A stretch of 64,000 nucleotides of DNA from NCBI GenBank assembly GCA_958295875.1, contig OY282379.1:2695046-2759045 (forward strand), read 5' to 3'. The position numbers were made by a program, and so were the translations under genes. The DNA is from an uncultured Pseudomonadales bacterium. Its GTDB lineage: Bacteria > Pseudomonadota > Gammaproteobacteria > Pseudomonadales > Azotimanducaceae. Positions 18,413-28,338 of the stretch are shown here, one piece after another. The notes under the pieces are model-generated. The model was not told the origin of the DNA, ran no database searches, and saw nothing but the letters and a program-made list of their open reading frames with translations. Position 1 is the stretch's first letter. Each line of letters opens with the position of its first letter.

Positions 18413-18455
18413 GCGCGAAAAGTAGGCGCGAACCTGGGCAGCCAGCGCGAACGGC

Positions 18456-18971
18456 TTACTCGGCGTCGCTGCCCGCCGCGGCGGGCTGGCAGGTGCCGTA
18501 TTCGACGAACAGCGATGCGCCTCCCCGGTGCGTCGCGGGAAACGTCCAGCCTCCCACCGCGCTGCGCGTGAAGCGGCCGCGCTGCGGGTTCAGCATCAGG
18601 ATCTCCGCCGGCGGATTGTTGACGCAGCTATAACCGGTGGCCGCGCCGGCGCCACGCACGGCGCGGCACTCGAACTCCGTCTCGTCGCCGCTCGCGGCGG
18701 TCATGGTGACATAAAGCGCGGACGTCGCGTTTTCCGTGCCCAACAGGTGCTTCATGAACAGCGCATTCTCGCGTAAGGCGAACTCGCTCTCCACGAACAC
18801 CGACGGCTCAAAGGTTTCCGGTTCGCCGGGAAGGTCATGCATGCCAACGGTTTGCGCCGCCTTGCAGTCGAGCGGCAGCCAATCCGCGCCCGCCGCCGGC
18901 GCGCCGAGCGCCCACGCCATCCACAACGCCAACGCGGGCGGCATCGCGCTTCGCCAACGGGTTCGTTCCAC
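18456..18971 (-). CDS. Exported hypothetical protein
   Basis: About 171 residues with a Sec signal (MPPALALWMAWALGAPAAGA) and a mature part with three or four Cys (LDCKAAQTVG; ETEFECRAVR; GYSCVNNPPA; EYGTCQPAAA) that could form two disulfides. The pattern suggests a beta-rich periplasmic protein. No family was recognised. It is divergent from the peptidase-TPR gene that begins about 17 bases away, so the two share a promoter region. Start choice between the ATG at 18971 and an internal ATG nine codons later is open. Confidence 0.6.
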   Translation of the reverse strand: MERTRWRSAMPPALALWMAWALGAPAAGADWLPLDCKAAQTVGMHDLPGEPETFEPSVFVESEFALRENALFMKHLLGTENATSALYVTMTAASGDETEFECRAVRGAGAATGYSCVNNPPAEILMLNPQRGRFTRSAVGGWTFPATHRGGASLFVEYGTCQPAAAGSDAE

Positions 18972-18987
18972 GGCACGGCATTATGCG

Positions 18988-20547
18988 TTGAAAGCATCGC
19001 GAGCGCGTATCCGCCTACGGCCTAGGGCCGCGCCGCTCCAGCGCTGCACGGCATCATGGGGCGCCGTCAAGCGCCGCGCCGTCATCGCTTGGCTCGCGGC
19101 CTTCGCGTTGCCGAACGCAGCCCAGGCGGAGGTGCGCCTAGACCGTTGGTGCGCCATCAGCACGCCGGATTTCCGCTTGCTGACGGATCTGCCCGCCCGC
19201 CGTGCCCTGCGCTTGGCGGACTCGTTGATGCGCTTCAAGATCGCCGCCGAGACGCTGGTGCCGCGCGGCGAGTCTTCCGCGCCACCGCCGCTGCGCATCG
19301 TGGCGATGCGCCGCAGCGGAGACTTTCGCACCGTGTTCGCGGCGGAGAAGATGGCCGGCTTCATGCAGTCTGGCCTGGAGCGCCACACCCTGGCCTTCGG
19401 CCCAGACCCCGCCGCCGGCGCCATCACGCAGACGGCCTTTCACGAGTACACGCACTACCTCATGCGCAGCCGCCAGGGGATGAACTATCCGGTCTGGTAC
19501 GAAGAGGGCTTCGCCAGCTTCCTCTCCACCATGCGCTTTTCGGACGCCGCGGTGACCATTGGCGCGGCGCCGCTGCACCACTTTCGCCGGCTGAACGTGA
19601 AGAAGCTCCCGGTGGCGGAACTCGTTGGCGAACGCCACAGCCTGGACTGGGGGCGGCATGACTTGACGCGCCTGTATGCGAAGGCGTGGTTGTTCGTCCA
19701 CATGCTGGAGCTCGGCGACGCCGCCGGCTTGCCGCCGTATCGGGAACGGTTGCCGCGCCTGTTGGAATTGACAGACGCCGGCGTGGGGTCGGGTGAAGCC
19801 TTGGCAAGGGCTTTGCACGCCGGGGCGGTGACCTTGGAGCGTCAAACGCGCCGCTACGCAGGTCGTCGCACCTTGCCCACCAAGCGGCTCGCCATCGAGA
19901 CGCGCCCGGGCGAGAGCTTTGAGCGCAACTGCCTCACCGAGACGGAGGCGGCCTATGAGCTCGGCGTGGCGGCGACATCGCGCAATCACGAGTTTGCGGC
20001 GCGGCTCCTGGGCGAGGTGGTGGCGGCGAATCCGCGCAGCGCGGACGCTTGGGCGGCGCTCGCGCAAGCGCGGCAGGAGGTGGCGCCGGCCCGCCAAGCC
20101 GCGCAGCGCGCGTTGGCCATTGATGCGGCCCATGTCCTTGCCAACACGCGCATGGCGCAGCTCAAAGCAAAGGAATGTCGCGGCCTTGGCACCGAAGAGT
20201 GCTGGGACGTGTGGGCGGAAAGCGCCCGCTACTACCGCCGCGCCCTGCTCGGACAGGCGGACGCCGTGGATGCGGCGTATGGCTTGGGCGTGGTCTACCT
20301 CAACACCGGACAAGCCGGCAACGCGCTGAACTACCTGCGCGTGGCTTGGCAGCGCGCGCCGTGGGCGCCACGCCTCAACTTCTATCTGGGCGAAGCGTAT
20401 CGGCTCACCGGGGACGACGTTCGCGCCCGCGTCCATTTGCGCAAGGCGATGAACTGGGATCCAGACGCCCGCTGGCGAGAGCGCGCCGCTCTAGCGCTCG
20501 GTTTGCTCGGTGGCGAGCGCATGGTCGAAGGGGAATCGGCGCGATAA
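18988..20547 (+). CDS. Exported gluzincin-type peptidase with TPR repeats (DUF1570-like)
   Basis: An exported protein with a signal sequence (KRRAVIAWLAAFALPNAAQA), then a peptidase-like domain in which TAFHEYTHYLMRSRQ carries the HExxH zinc motif and WYEEGFASFLSTM supplies the glutamate helix. The C-terminal half contains tetratricopeptide-like repeats (AWAALAQARQEVAPARQAAQ; AAYGLGVVYLNTGQAGNALN; RLNFYLGEAYRLTGDDVRAR). The start is a problem: no ATG precedes the signal peptide in frame at a sensible distance. I used an upstream TTG (18988); a nearby ATG at 19056 is in another frame, so a small indel near 19056-19070 is possible. Role in cell-envelope proteolysis is inferred. Confidence 0.78.
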   Translation: MKASRARIRLRPRAAPLQRCTASWGAVKRRAVIAWLAAFALPNAAQAEVRLDRWCAISTPDFRLLTDLPARRALRLADSLMRFKIAAETLVPRGESSAPPPLRIVAMRRSGDFRTVFAAEKMAGFMQSGLERHTLAFGPDPAAGAITQTAFHEYTHYLMRSRQGMNYPVWYEEGFASFLSTMRFSDAAVTIGAAPLHHFRRLNVKKLPVAELVGERHSLDWGRHDLTRLYAKAWLFVHMLELGDAAGLPPYRERLPRLLELTDAGVGSGEALARALHAGAVTLERQTRRYAGRRTLPTKRLAIETRPGESFERNCLTETEAAYELGVAATSRNHEFAARLLGEVVAANPRSADAWAALAQARQEVAPARQAAQRALAIDAAHVLANTRMAQLKAKECRGLGTEECWDVWAESARYYRRALLGQADAVDAAYGLGVVYLNTGQAGNALNYLRVAWQRAPWAPRLNFYLGEAYRLTGDDVRARVHLRKAMNWDPDARWRERAALALGLLGGERMVEGESAR

Positions 20548-20644
20548 GGCGCACGGCGCCGCTTGGGGCCCGGCACCAAAACCGGAACTGCCAGGCCCGC
20601 GGTGACAACGAGACGGGCGAGCTTGTGACCGAGCCGACGCGAAA

Positions 20645-23600
20645 CTAAGGCCGGAACTGCAACGCCCGCGGCTGCAACTGCGCTGGCTGCGTGGCGATCC
20701 GGTAGGCCATGCCAACCCACTCCGAGATGTAACGGCGCGTGTCGCGCGGGTCGATCATCTCCTCCAACTGGAACTTCGACAACGGCCCCACGGGGCCGCG
20801 CACGCTCTCGATGCGCGCCATCAGCTCGGCGCGGAACGCCACGGGGTCCTCAGCCTCTGCCAGTTGGCGCTTGTAGGCCGCTTCAATGCCGCCCTCGGGC
20901 GGGATGCCGCCCATATCCGCGGCCGGCCACGCCACCCGCATGGACGGGCGCGCGCGGGGCGTCGCGTAGTTGTTCCCCGCCACGCCGAAGCTGCGCCGCA
21001 TCAACACGGTGAAGATCGGCACCTGCGCTTGGGCGAAGGCCACCATCCACTCGCCGCCGCGCCGGATGGTGCCGGCCAACTCATGCTCCAAACCCACCGC
21101 GAAGCCAGGGTTGTCCACCAGATTCAGAACCGGCAGATGGAACAGGTCGCACAGGTCCATCAGGCGGGTGAGCTTGTCGCAGCCGTCCGCGGTGAGGGCG
21201 CCGCCGTTGGCGTGGCGGCTGTCGGACGCGATGACGCCGAGCGGGTGGCCATTCACGCGCGCGAGGCCGGTAATCTGATCGGTGCCCCACAGCGAGCCGA
21301 TCTCGAAGAACGATTCCTTGTCCACCAACAGCGCGATGGCGCGGCGCATGTCGAAGGTGGTGGTGCGCTTGCGGGGCACGAGGGAGAACAGCTCCTCCTC
21401 GCGGCGGTGCGGCGAGTCGTCGGCGCGCGGCGGCAGCACCGGCGGCGCCTCGAAGACGCTCGACGGCAGGTAGGAAAGGAAGCGCCGCGTCATCGTCGCA
21501 GCTTCTTCCTCGGTTTCGGCGAGATTGTCCACGGAGCCATTGCAGCAGTGGATGTGCCAACCGCCCAAGTCTTCCTTGGTGATGTCGTAGCCCATCGCGT
21601 GGCTCACCACCGGCGGCCCGGCGACGAACAATTGCGAGATGTCGCGCACCATCACCGAGAAGTGGCCCAACACGGCCTTGGCCGCGCCGATGCCCACCAC
21701 GCTGCCGAGCAGCATGTTCACCACCGGCACCGTGCAGAGCTGTTCGGCGTACATCATGCTGCCCAACTCGCCCGGCAGGTGCGAGCCACCGCCACCGGCC
21801 ACCCGCGGGCGGCCGGCGGTGATGGCGGCGGAACTTTCCTTGGCCGCGGATTCGCCGGCCGCCTTCTGTTGCGGCACCATCGAAGCGACGCTGCCGCCGC
21901 CGGAAGAGCCGTCGAGCAAGCGCACCGACGGCATGCGCAGTTCGATGGAGAGTTGGTCCAGATATCGGCTCTTTTGGCCAATGGCGCCATCGGCGTGGCC
22001 GCCGCGGGAGGTAAAGTCATCCGCGCACACCACCGCGGGGCGTTCCTCAATGTGGCCCCAGCCGCCGACGTGGTTGGCCGGCGTGAACGCAGCCACCTTG
22101 CCTTCTTCGTTGTAGGCGGCGAAGCCGGCCACGCTGCCCACTTCGCGGAAGGAGCCTTCGTCCAGCAGCAAATCGATGCGCTCGCGGCAGGTGAGCTTGC
22201 CGCGGCTGCGCTGGCGCACAACGCCGGGGTCTTCTGAACCCGGCGCCAAGCGCTGCAAGGCGAGGCGGCGCATGGCGGCGATGTCTTCGAGCATGGGCGC
22301 CCAGGTGTCCGCGCTTGCCGGCGCCGCGGCGTCGGCTGCCGCGGCGTCAAGCGGCGCCAAGGCGGCGATGGTCTGTCCGGCGGCCACGGCATCGCCGGCG
22401 CGCAACGCTTGCGTCGCCGTCAACACGCCGGCGCACGGCGCCGCGACCACGCTTTCCATCTTCATGGCGCTCAACACCAACACTGGCGCCCCGGCCGCCA
22501 CGGTCGCGCCGACCTCGGCGGCCCACTCCACCACCGTGCCGGCCATTGGACACGTCAGGGCGCGCTGCTCTGGAGGGACATGCAGCGCCGGCGCGGCGCT
22601 CACTGCCGCGAGCCCGGCGCTTGCTTCGGCGCCGGGCCGGGTGGCGCCGACGCCGCCGGCCAGCCTCGCTTGTTGGTCGAAGAGGGCCAAGGCGCCGCCG
22701 TTCGCCGCGCCGTCGGCCACGGCATTGAGCTCCGGCTTCTCGTCAAAGAGGGATGTGCGCGCATCGCCGGCCTGGAAGTCTTCATCCGCGAGCAGCGCCC
22801 GCAGCTGCGCCAAGTTCGTCTGCACGCCGGCAATGTGGAACTCCTCGAGGGCTCGCCGCGCGCGCTCGGCGGCGGTGGCGAGGCTGGCGGCGTTCGACGA
22901 GCCGACGACCTTCGCCAGCAGCGGGTCGAACTGTGGCGCCGGCGTATAACCGGCATAGCCGCACGCATCCACCCGGATGCCGGGCCCGGAGGGCTCCTTG
23001 TAAGCGTCCAAAGTTCCGGCCCCGCGCGCCACCACCCGTGCCTGCACCGCGAAGCCGCGCGGCGGCGGCACGGCGGCTTGATCGCTAATGCCAAGGGCCG
23101 CGAGCGACACGCCGGCGGCGATGTGGAATTGCGCTTCCACCAGATCGAACCCCGTCACCTGTTCGGTGACGGTGTGCTCCACCTGGATGCGCGGATTGCA
23201 CTCGATGAAGAAGCGCTCGTCGCGCTCTGGCAGCACCAAGAACTCGACGGTGCCGGCGTTCACATAGTCGGCGGCGCGGGCGAGCCGCACCGCATCCGTC
23301 AGCAAGGCTTCGCGCAGCGCCGCCGGCAAGGCCGGGGCCGGGGCGATTTCCAACACCTTCTGATGGCGGATTTGCACGGAGCAATCGCGCTCATGGAGGT
23401 GGACGACGGTGCCCTGCGCGTCCGCGAGGACCTGCGCCTCGATGTGCCGGGGGCGCTGCACCAAGCGTTCCAGAAACAAGGCGCCATCGCCGAACGCCGC
23501 CTGCGCCTCACTGGCGCAGCGCTCGAATGCGGCCGTCAACTCATCCGCCCCATGCACCGCGCGCATCCCGCGACCGCCGCCACCGGCCGCGGCCTTGAGC

Positions 23601-24112
23601 ATGATGGGGTAGCCAATGTCCGCAGCCAAGGCTTGCGCCTCCTCGGCCGTTGCGAGCGGCGCGTCGCTGCCGGGCACCACGGGGATGTCGATGGACGCCG
23701 CCAGCGCCCGGGCGCTCACCTTGTCGCCAAACAGCTTGAGGGCGGCAGGGGAGGGGCCGACGAAAACGAGGCCGGCCGCGGCGCAGGCTTCGGCGAACGC
23801 GGCGTTCTCCGCAAGGAAACCGTAGCCGGGGTGGACGCAGTCGCAGCCGTGCGCTTTGGCCACCTCGATGATGGCGGCGGCGTTCAGGTACGCGCCCACG
23901 GGGTCGTCCGGGCCTTGCGGGCCTTGGATCTCCACCGCTTCGGTGGTTACCCGGGTATGCAGGGAGAGGGCATCCACGGGCGCATGCACCGCGACGGACT
24001 CCATGCCCAATGCGGAAGCTGCCCTTGCGATGCGGATGGCGATTTCGCCGCGATTGGCGATGAGGACGCGATTCAACGCTGACACGGCGGTCTCTGCTCC
24101 TGCCTCAATCAT
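20645..24112 (-). CDS. Single-chain acyl-CoA carboxylase (biotin carboxylase-BCCP-carboxyltransferase)
   Basis: A 1155-residue enzyme that holds all acyl-CoA carboxylase activities on one chain. Residues about 12-460 are the biotin carboxylase (NRVLIANRGEIAIRIARAAS; ATP loop KAAAGGGGRGMRAV; catalytic FFIECNPRIQVEHTVTE). Residues about 540-620 are the biotin carrier with the biotinylated lysine in VLSAMKMESVV. From about 650 on are the two crotonase-fold carboxyltransferase halves (GKLTCRERIDLLLDEGSFRE; LDGSSGGGSV; VDNPGFAVGLEHELAG). Separate-subunit enzymes use about 670 plus 530 residues, and single-chain long-chain acyl-CoA carboxylases have this same order and length. It probably carboxylates acetyl- or longer acyl-CoA; preference cannot be read. 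It stands near an amine oxidase and two crotonases, suggesting acyl-CoA catabolism. Confidence 0.92.
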   Translation of the reverse strand: MIEAGAETAVSALNRVLIANRGEIAIRIARAASALGMESVAVHAPVDALSLHTRVTTEAVEIQGPQGPDDPVGAYLNAAAIIEVAKAHGCDCVHPGYGFLAENAAFAEACAAAGLVFVGPSPAALKLFGDKVSARALAASIDIPVVPGSDAPLATAEEAQALAADIGYPIMLKAAAGGGGRGMRAVHGADELTAAFERCASEAQAAFGDGALFLERLVQRPRHIEAQVLADAQGTVVHLHERDCSVQIRHQKVLEIAPAPALPAALREALLTDAVRLARAADYVNAGTVEFLVLPERDERFFIECNPRIQVEHTVTEQVTGFDLVEAQFHIAAGVSLAALGISDQAAVPPPRGFAVQARVVARGAGTLDAYKEPSGPGIRVDACGYAGYTPAPQFDPLLAKVVGSSNAASLATAAERARRALEEFHIAGVQTNLAQLRALLADEDFQAGDARTSLFDEKPELNAVADGAANGGALALFDQQARLAGGVGATRPGAEASAGLAAVSAAPALHVPPEQRALTCPMAGTVVEWAAEVGATVAAGAPVLVLSAMKMESVVAAPCAGVLTATQALRAGDAVAAGQTIAALAPLDAAAADAAAPASADTWAPMLEDIAAMRRLALQRLAPGSEDPGVVRQRSRGKLTCRERIDLLLDEGSFREVGSVAGFAAYNEEGKVAAFTPANHVGGWGHIEERPAVVCADDFTSRGGHADGAIGQKSRYLDQLSIELRMPSVRLLDGSSGGGSVASMVPQQKAAGESAAKESSAAITAGRPRVAGGGGSHLPGELGSMMYAEQLCTVPVVNMLLGSVVGIGAAKAVLGHFSVMVRDISQLFVAGPPVVSHAMGYDITKEDLGGWHIHCCNGSVDNLAETEEEAATMTRRFLSYLPSSVFEAPPVLPPRADDSPHRREEELFSLVPRKRTTTFDMRRAIALLVDKESFFEIGSLWGTDQITGLARVNGHPLGVIASDSRHANGGALTADGCDKLTRLMDLCDLFHLPVLNLVDNPGFAVGLEHELAGTIRRGGEWMVAFAQAQVPIFTVLMRRSFGVAGNNYATPRARPSMRVAWPAADMGGIPPEGGIEAAYKRQLAEAEDPVAFRAELMARIESVRGPVGPLSKFQLEEMIDPRDTRRYISEWVGMAYRIATQPAQLQPRALQFRP

Positions 24113-24337
24113 GAAGCGGGGGAGACTGACGGAGCAGGGCGTGGTTGTCTAGTGCCGCGGGCGAGTTGAAGCGGGCCGGCTGGCCCGGCCGCCGCCTTCG
24201 ACTTGGTGCGGGAAGCGTTCGCGTGCGGGCGCTGGGGCGAGAGCCGGCGCCGTTGGGCCCGGCCATCACGCCGTCCTTGCTTTACCACCCCGTGAGCGGC
24301 CAAACTGCCTTATCGTCTTCGGGGAGAACGTCCAACC

Positions 24338-26287
24338 ATGCGCCAGCCCCTTCGCCGCGGAGCCATGCTCGCCTTGGGCGCCGCCTTGCTGTTGGCCATG
24401 CCGGCCCGCAGCGCCGAACATCCGTTGGACCCTCTGAGTTTCGAGGAGTTCTGGCAGGCGCTGGAAATCCTGCGCGACGGGGAGCGGCTCGATGCGGCCA
24501 CGCGCTTCTCCCGGTTCGCGTTGCAGGAACCGCCGAAAGAGGCCGTGCTCGCGTGGCGCGAGGGCGATGAACTGCCGCGCTCCGCCTACGCCTTGGTTCG
24601 GCAGGGCAATGATTCGTTCGAGGCCGTCATCGACCTAGCCGCTGGGGAAATCGCGTCGTGGACGCCGCTTGAGGACATGCAGCCGAATTGGCATCAGGAA
24701 GAGTTCGGCAAGGTGGTCGCCAAAGTGCTGCAGCACCCCGATTTCGTCGCCGGGTTGAAGCGCCGCGGCATCGAGGACGTGACGTTCCTGCAGTGCGCCA
24801 CCATTCCGCCGGGCTATTACGACACCGAGGACGAGCGTGGCCGGCGCTTAGGGTATGTGAACTGCTCGGACGTGCGCGGTGTGCGCAACACTTGGGCGCG
24901 GGGCGTGCCCGGCCTCACCGCCGTCGTCGATCTCGAAACAGACGCAGTGGTGCGGGTGGTCGATGAAGGCGGCGACGCCACCGTCGCCATGACGAACTCG
25001 GACTATCACGCCACGCCGCACAGCAAGCCGCGTGAAGTGCGCGGCCCCATCCATGTGAGCCAGCCGCTGGGCCCCGGCTTTGAGCTCGATGGCTATCAGG
25101 TGTCGTGGCAGAAATGGCGCTTCCATGTGCGTCCAGACGACCGTGCCGGCCTCGTGGTGTCGCTGGCGCGCTACATGGATGACGACGGCGGCGAGCGGCA
25201 GGTCTTGTATGAAGGGCATCTATCCGAAGTTTTTGTGCCGTACATGGATCCATCGTTCACCTGGTACCGGCGCAACTTCATAGACTCTGGCGAGTTCTCT
25301 GCAGGTGGCCTCACCCAGCCGCTGATGCCGGGCAGGGATTGCCCCGACCATGCCGTGTACTTTGATGCAGTGCGCTTCGAGCCGAATGGTCGGCCCACCA
25401 CCTCGCCGAACAACATCTGCCTGTTTGAGCGGGAGGTGGGCGATCCGTCGTGGCGGCATGCCGGGGGCAAGGCGGAGAGCCGCGCGGCGCGGGATCTGGT
25501 GGCGCGGGCGGCCATGGTCATCGGCAACTACGATTACTTGCTCGATTGGGTGTTCCGCCAAGACGGCAGCATCGCCGCCGCCGTGGGCGCCACGGGCATC
25601 CTTGAAGCCAAAGGCGTGGCCGCCGCCACCGCCGGCGAAGACCCGCAGGCGGACGCGCACGGACACTTCATGGCGCGGCACATCGTGGCGGTGAACCACG
25701 ACCACTACTTCAGTTTCCGGCTGGACGTGGACGTGGATGGCCAGCGCAACAGCTTCGTAGCGGATCGCCTGCGCACGCAGATGCTGCCAGAAGAACATCC
25801 GCGCAGGAGCCTTTGGACGGTGGCCACCGAGATGGCGCAAACCGAAGCAGATGCCAAGTTCGACATCAACCTCGACCGCCCCGCGCTCTGGCGGGTGGTG
25901 AGCGAGAACCGGACGAACCATGTCGGCTATCCCACCAGCTACCACCTGATGCCGGGCCGCAACGCGCGCACGCTGCTGACGGAGGACGACTGGCCGCGAC
26001 GCCGCGCCGGCTTCATCAGCCACCACCTGTGGGTGACGCCGCAGCGCGATGACGAACGTTGGGCGGCGGGGGATCATCCGACGCTGAGCGACCGCGGGCA
26101 TGGCTTGCCCACTTGGACGGCGGCCAACCGAGACCTCGCGGACACGGACATCGTGCTGTGGCACACCCTCGGCATGCACCACTTCCCGCGTGCGGAGGAT
26201 TGGCCGGTGATGCCCGTGATGTGGCAAGGGTTCGAGCTGCGGCCGTTCGACTTCTTTGACCGCAATCCAGCGTTGGACTTGCCGTAG
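24338..26287 (+). CDS. Copper-containing primary amine oxidase, exported
   Basis: Oxidises primary amines to aldehydes with release of ammonia and peroxide, in the periplasm. A signal peptide is visible (MLALGAALLLAMPARSAEHP). The topaquinone precursor Tyr is in IGNYDYLLDW (N-Y-D consensus), the copper ligands are the HxH of HIVAVNHDHYFSFRLD and the His of LGMHHFPRAEDWPVMP, and the catalytic-base region reads FIDSGEFSAGG. The length of about 649 residues matches family members without extra N-terminal domains. All key residues look present. It faces a crotonase gene convergently. Confidence 0.93.
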   Translation: MRQPLRRGAMLALGAALLLAMPARSAEHPLDPLSFEEFWQALEILRDGERLDAATRFSRFALQEPPKEAVLAWREGDELPRSAYALVRQGNDSFEAVIDLAAGEIASWTPLEDMQPNWHQEEFGKVVAKVLQHPDFVAGLKRRGIEDVTFLQCATIPPGYYDTEDERGRRLGYVNCSDVRGVRNTWARGVPGLTAVVDLETDAVVRVVDEGGDATVAMTNSDYHATPHSKPREVRGPIHVSQPLGPGFELDGYQVSWQKWRFHVRPDDRAGLVVSLARYMDDDGGERQVLYEGHLSEVFVPYMDPSFTWYRRNFIDSGEFSAGGLTQPLMPGRDCPDHAVYFDAVRFEPNGRPTTSPNNICLFEREVGDPSWRHAGGKAESRAARDLVARAAMVIGNYDYLLDWVFRQDGSIAAAVGATGILEAKGVAAATAGEDPQADAHGHFMARHIVAVNHDHYFSFRLDVDVDGQRNSFVADRLRTQMLPEEHPRRSLWTVATEMAQTEADAKFDINLDRPALWRVVSENRTNHVGYPTSYHLMPGRNARTLLTEDDWPRRRAGFISHHLWVTPQRDDERWAAGDHPTLSDRGHGLPTWTAANRDLADTDIVLWHTLGMHHFPRAEDWPVMPVMWQGFELRPFDFFDRNPALDLP

Positions 26288-26449
26288 CGATTGGCGAGCC
26301 GTGGCACCGCTCAGCCGTTGCTGTGCGACGGCATCGGGCTTGCTGCGGAGAAGCCCCGGCTTGGGAGTGGACGACGAGGGCGCTGCCCGCCGCCGGCGCG
26401 AACCGGCAGCGTTGGGCACGTTCAGATTCCGCGTTGCGCCTGTGTGCGT

Positions 26450-27277
26450 CTAGGCTGGCCGCTGAAACTGCGGCGGCCGCTTCTCCATGAACGCCCGCAC
26501 GGCTTCCCGATGGTCTTCCGTGGCCGCGCAGCGTGTCATGCGGTCTGCCTCCATCGCGAGGCACGTCTTGAAGTCTGCCGTGATGGCGCGGTTGATGTTC
26601 TCCTTCATGTAGCGCAGCGCCGTGCGCGGCCCGTTCGCCAATTGGCGAGCCAGGGCTTGCGTCGCGGTGGGCAACTCGTCCGCGGTGGTGACGCGGTTGG
26701 CGATGCCGAGCTGCAGGCACTCGGCTGCGCTGACGCGCCGCGCCGTCATGTAGAGATCCTTCGCGATGGCCGGGCCGACTAGCTGCGTCAACAGCCAGCT
26801 GCCGCCGTAATCGCCAGACAGCCCGATGTTTGCGAACGCCGTGGTGATGAACGCCGAGTCCGCCATGATGCGCAAATCGCAGGCCAGCGCGATGGAAAGC
26901 CCGGCGCCGGCGGCGGGGCCGGGCAGGGCGGCGATGGTTGGCTTCGCCAGTTCCTGCAGGCGCAGGGTGAGCGTCTCCTGTTTGTGAATGAGGGCGCGCA
27001 CACTCTCTTGGGCCGTCGGCTTAGGCCGTTTGGGCGCCGTCGCGCCGCCGCCCATCCCAGAAACGTCGCCGCCGGCGCAGAAGGCGCGTCCGGCGCCAGT
27101 GATGACCACCACGTCGCAGCGCGGGTCTGCCTCCAGAGCGAGGAGCGTGGCCCGCAACGCGGGCGTCAACACGTCGCCTAGGGCGTTGCGTTTGTCGGGC
27201 TTGTTCAGCGTGACGGTAGCCACGCCCTCCGAGAGGTCGCAAAGCAGTTCGTTGGTGCCGGTGTCGAGCGTGGCCAT
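26450..27277 (-). CDS. Enoyl-CoA hydratase/isomerase (crotonase), PaaG-like
   Basis: A 275-residue crotonase. The oxyanion-hole segments are GAGRAFCAGGDVSGM (about residue 62) and PGPAAGAGLSIALACDLRIM (about residue 112). The region after them, IGLSGDYGGSWLLTQLVG, has Asp-Tyr-Gly-Gly, closer to ring-opening isomerases of the PaaG type (IPDxGGS) than to classical hydratases with a catalytic Glu there. It is followed on the same strand by a second crotonase upstream (27366-28160); an 88-base gap separates them, so co-transcription is likely. Substrate unknown. Confidence 0.85.
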   Translation of the reverse strand: MATLDTGTNELLCDLSEGVATVTLNKPDKRNALGDVLTPALRATLLALEADPRCDVVVITGAGRAFCAGGDVSGMGGGATAPKRPKPTAQESVRALIHKQETLTLRLQELAKPTIAALPGPAAGAGLSIALACDLRIMADSAFITTAFANIGLSGDYGGSWLLTQLVGPAIAKDLYMTARRVSAAECLQLGIANRVTTADELPTATQALARQLANGPRTALRYMKENINRAITADFKTCLAMEADRMTRCAATEDHREAVRAFMEKRPPQFQRPA

Positions 27278-27365
27278 GCAAGGGCCTCTTGGGGTTGCGG
27301 GGATGTGCGGCAGTATCCTCGCGGCGCGGCGTCGGGGTCAAACCGACGGATGCGGCGCCCGCGCG

Positions 27366-28160
27366 TCAATTCCCCTTGAACGTCGGCGCCGTCTTCGCCA
27401 TGTACGCCTCAAAGGCGGCCTTGCGGTCTTCCGTCATGGCGGCGAGGAGGTTCTGGTCCACATCCATGTGCATCACGGCATTGTCCAAGGCAGAGGCGAT
27501 GGCGTTGACGCTGCGTTTGATCATCTGCGCGGCGATGGGTGGCTTGGCGGCGTAGTGGCGTGCCCACTCGTGCGCCGTGTCCAGCAGTTTGGCTCGCGGC
27601 GTGAGTTCATCCACAAGCCCCCAAGCGCGCAGTGTCTCGGCATGCACGCGCACGCCACCGGCGACCAGCTGCTTCGCCCGCGCCGGGCCAGCCAAGCGCG
27701 TCACCAACGGCAGGCTCTTCCACATCAGATTCACGCCGATGTCGATTTCTGGATATTGCATGAAGCAATCGTCCGCGCCGATGCGGAAGTCCATCGCGGT
27801 GACTAGGCAGGCGCCGCCACCCAAGGCGCCGCCGTTCCAGGCCGCGATGGTGATTTGGTCCATGTCATAAACCGCTTGCACGGCACGTTCGCCAATGCGC
27901 AGGTCGCGCCGTCGCTGCACGAGGCCGCCGCCGGCTGGCGCTGTGCGATCGGTGAGGTCTGCACCGGAGGAGAAGTGCTTGCCGGTGCCGGTGAAGATGA
28001 CGGCGCGCGTGTCCGGCTCGTCCCGGAACGCGAGGGCCACCGCCTCGATTTCCGCCAAATGTGCGCCGTTGAGCGCGTTCGCCTTGGCTGGGCGGTTCAG
28101 CGTGACCACCGCGACATGGCCGTCGCGCTCGACGAAGAGATGCTCGTACTGGGCGGACAT
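27366..28160 (-). CDS. Enoyl-CoA hydratase/isomerase family protein
   Basis: About 264 residues; MSAQYEHLFVERDGHVAVVT start, oxyanion-hole segments GTGKHFSSGADLTD and GGALGGGACLVTAMDFRIGA. The usual active-site Glu region is replaced by EIDIGVNLMWKSLPLVTRLA, so its exact chemistry may differ from hydratase. GGAGGAA lies seven bases before the ATG at 28160, which fixes the start; the open frame runs further upstream without support. It is divergent from the LysR-type regulator, with two palindromes between them, and is the likely target of that regulator. Confidence 0.86.
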   Translation of the reverse strand: MSAQYEHLFVERDGHVAVVTLNRPAKANALNGAHLAEIEAVALAFRDEPDTRAVIFTGTGKHFSSGADLTDRTAPAGGGLVQRRRDLRIGERAVQAVYDMDQITIAAWNGGALGGGACLVTAMDFRIGADDCFMQYPEIDIGVNLMWKSLPLVTRLAGPARAKQLVAGGVRVHAETLRAWGLVDELTPRAKLLDTAHEWARHYAAKPPIAAQMIKRSVNAIASALDNAVMHMDVDQNLLAAMTEDRKAAFEAYMAKTAPTFKGN

Positions 28161-28207
28161 GGGCGTTCCTCCGCGCCGTATCGGGTTGGTATGTGCCGAA
28201 CCATGAT

Positions 28208-28233
28208 CTTGCCAAAGGGCTCGGTGTGGCAAG
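28208..28233. promoter_or_regulatory. Perfect 7-base inverted repeat upstream of the crotonase gene
   Basis: CTTGCCA and TGGCAAG flank a 12-base spacer, 48 bases before the crotonase ATG in a divergent crotonase-LysR intergenic region. The spacing fits an interrupted dyad of the type LysR regulators bind. It could also fold as a hairpin in the 5' leader of the crotonase mRNA. Confidence 0.45.
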
Positions 28234-28338
28234 GTGCGCCGGGTGGTAGGCGCCAAACGTAGGGAGGTGTTGGGCGGGGGGTTGCGGGTTGCGGAGAACG
28301 GGGCTGGGCGGGGAGACGGAGCGACAGACCGAAAAAGT

